From Akkermansiaceae bacterium (GTDB lineage Bacteria; Verrucomicrobiota; Verrucomicrobiia; Verrucomicrobiales; Akkermansiaceae): a stretch of DNA of 24,587 nucleotides. Made by a program: the position numbers and the translations under genes. The stretch is taken from assembly GCA_018676385.1 (NCBI GenBank), contig JABHEX010000301.1:1-24587 (forward strand), read 5' to 3'. The notes beneath the pieces are model-generated. The model saw only the letters and a program-made list of their open reading frames with translations. It ran no database searches and had not been told where the DNA came from. Position 1 is the stretch's first letter. Each line of letters opens with the position of its first letter. Below are positions 23,604 to 24,587 of this stretch, one piece after another.

Positions 23604-24416
23604 ATGCCATCACACACAACCAACGATTTCACCATGCACTACGAAGTGCATGGTGAGCAAAATGACGGCATACCAGTGATTTTGATTATGGGGATCACCG
23701 CACCAGGAGCGGTCTGGGAGGCTCACGTGGAAGTCTGGAGCCAGCACTTTAAGTGTATTACACCAGATAATCGAGGTGTAGGTGAAAGTGACAAGCCTGC
23801 TGGAGATTACACCTCCGCAATGATGGCGGATGACTACGCAAATCTGATGCTTGGGCTCGGCATTGAGCAAGCTCATGTCGTCGGCTGCTCGATGGGAAGT
23901 ATTATTGGCCAGCAGCTCGCAATCAGGCACCCAGAAAAAGTCAAAAGCCTAGTGCTGATGTGCTCGTGGGCTCGTTGTGATCAATTTGCGAAGTCGACAT
24001 TCGAGCACATGAAGCAGTGCAAGGCACACCTCACGCCTGCTGCATTTATGGAATGGATTCAACTTCTTATTTTCCACAAACGCAGCTGGGACGACCCCGA
24101 GGTATACGCCTCGATGTTAGAAGGACGACAGGGCGCATCCGAGGACCCCAACCCGCAGCCGCTTCATGGTGTCCACGGCCAGGCTGCAGCGTGTATCAAT
24201 CACAGCACACTCGATCAACTTAAAGATATATCCATACCTGCATTGGTGATCGGTGGTGAGGCAGATGTTTTCACCCCAAGCTGGATGGCGGAAGAAATCA
24301 ATGCTGAACTTCCCAACAGCTCCATGCATCTATACCCGGAATCTGGCCACGCTTTTCACTGGGAAAACTTGGAGGATTTCAACCAACGAGTGATCAACTT
24401 TATTAACGCCAACTAA
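23604..24416 (+). CDS. Alpha/beta-fold hydrolase, gene 4 of operon
   Basis: 270 residues. VILIMGITAPGAVWEAH is the first strand with the oxyanion-loop region, DNRGVGESDKPAGDYT is a family landmark, and GCSMGS at about 94-99 carries the nucleophile S96. A downstream EADVFTP supplies the acid and SGHAFHWE the His, completing the triad. The family includes esterases, lactonases and C-C hydrolases. In this operon it could open a sugar lactone or remove an acyl group before phosphorylation, but that is inference. The start codon comes one base after the stop of the preceding gene. Confidence 0.85.
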   Translation: MPSHTTNDFTMHYEVHGEQNDGIPVILIMGITAPGAVWEAHVEVWSQHFKCITPDNRGVGESDKPAGDYTSAMMADDYANLMLGLGIEQAHVVGCSMGSIIGQQLAIRHPEKVKSLVLMCSWARCDQFAKSTFEHMKQCKAHLTPAAFMEWIQLLIFHKRSWDDPEVYASMLEGRQGASEDPNPQPLHGVHGQAAACINHSTLDQLKDISIPALVIGGEADVFTPSWMAEEINAELPNSSMHLYPESGHAFHWENLEDFNQRVINFINAN

Positions 24417-24418
24417 TC

Positions 24419-24587
24419 ATGCCTAGCTACGCCATTGGTCTCGACTACGGCACGAATTCGTGCCGCTCCTTGATCGTTGATCTGGAAACAGGTCGCGAGC
24501 TCAGTAGTGCGGTATTCCCCTATCCGTCGGGAGTACAGGGAATTATCACTGATGCGTCCGATCCACACGTTGCTCGCCAGAATCCAA
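24419..24587 (+). CDS. araB: Ribulokinase-like FGGY carbohydrate kinase, N-terminal part (3' end outside window)
   Basis: Only 56 codons are visible and no stop is reached. AIGLDYGTNSCRSLIVDLET is the FGGY/actin-fold phosphate-1 motif, and the segment VFPYPSGV through DPHVARQNP matches the start of ribulokinases of the AraB type rather than xylulokinase or glycerol kinase. It begins 2 bp after the hydrolase stop, so it belongs to the same operon. It should phosphorylate L-ribulose or a related pentulose. Whether this is L-ribulokinase in the strict sense depends on the part outside the window. Confidence 0.85.
   Translation, partial: MPSYAIGLDYGTNSCRSLIVDLETGRELSSAVFPYPSGVQGIITDASDPHVARQNP

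Overview
The window looks like chromosomal DNA of a marine-type Verrucomicrobiota bacterium (or a close PVC relative). The evidence is a formylglycine-type sulfatase, a GH2 glycosidase, two Tat-exported Gfo/Idh/MocA oxidoreductases, sugar isomerase/epimerase genes, and a secreted esterase whose C-terminal module resembles those common in Verrucomicrobiota exoproteins. This placement rests on recognising protein families; no marker gene was searched.

Layout. (1) 1-8805 is a polysaccharide-degradation region. It holds the end of an SGNH hydrolase, a secreted GH2 enzyme, a spermidine-synthase-like methyltransferase, an S1 sulfatase and two Tat-signal oxidoreductases that converge on a shared terminator. 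(2) 8997-16118 is a chromosomal integron with a dead integrase. A minus-strand remnant of intI (8997 to about 9300) is followed by a plus-strand array of gene cassettes separated by eight attC sites of 111-138 bp. In order the cassettes carry a membrane protein, an ExbD-like lipoprotein, a MORN/YwqK-type secreted protein, a RelB-MazF-type toxin-antitoxin pair, a Phd-ParE-type pair, a cupin, a secreted esterase, a small membrane protein and a secreted protein of unknown function. An unrecognised membrane-anchored protein follows at 16289. (3) 16801-20679 holds cellular genes: tspO, ribD, a PUR-domain protein with an in-frame TGA just upstream, a YbgC-like thioesterase and a YacL-like PIN-TRAM membrane protein. 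(4) 20890 to the window end is a tightly packed operon: three TIM-barrel sugar isomerase/epimerase genes, an alpha/beta hydrolase and the start of a ribulokinase.

How the genes fit together. The left region probably removes sulfate and hydrolyses and oxidises algal-type glycans outside the cytoplasm. The right-hand operon probably converts an unusual ketose or cyclitol and phosphorylates it. The integron between them is a separate adaptive locus. Its integrase can no longer work (active-site K and H replaced, the HxxR segment missing, frameshifts), so the array would be fixed unless an integrase is supplied from elsewhere. The two toxin-antitoxin cassettes appear to carry their own promoters, which fits a role in stabilising the array.
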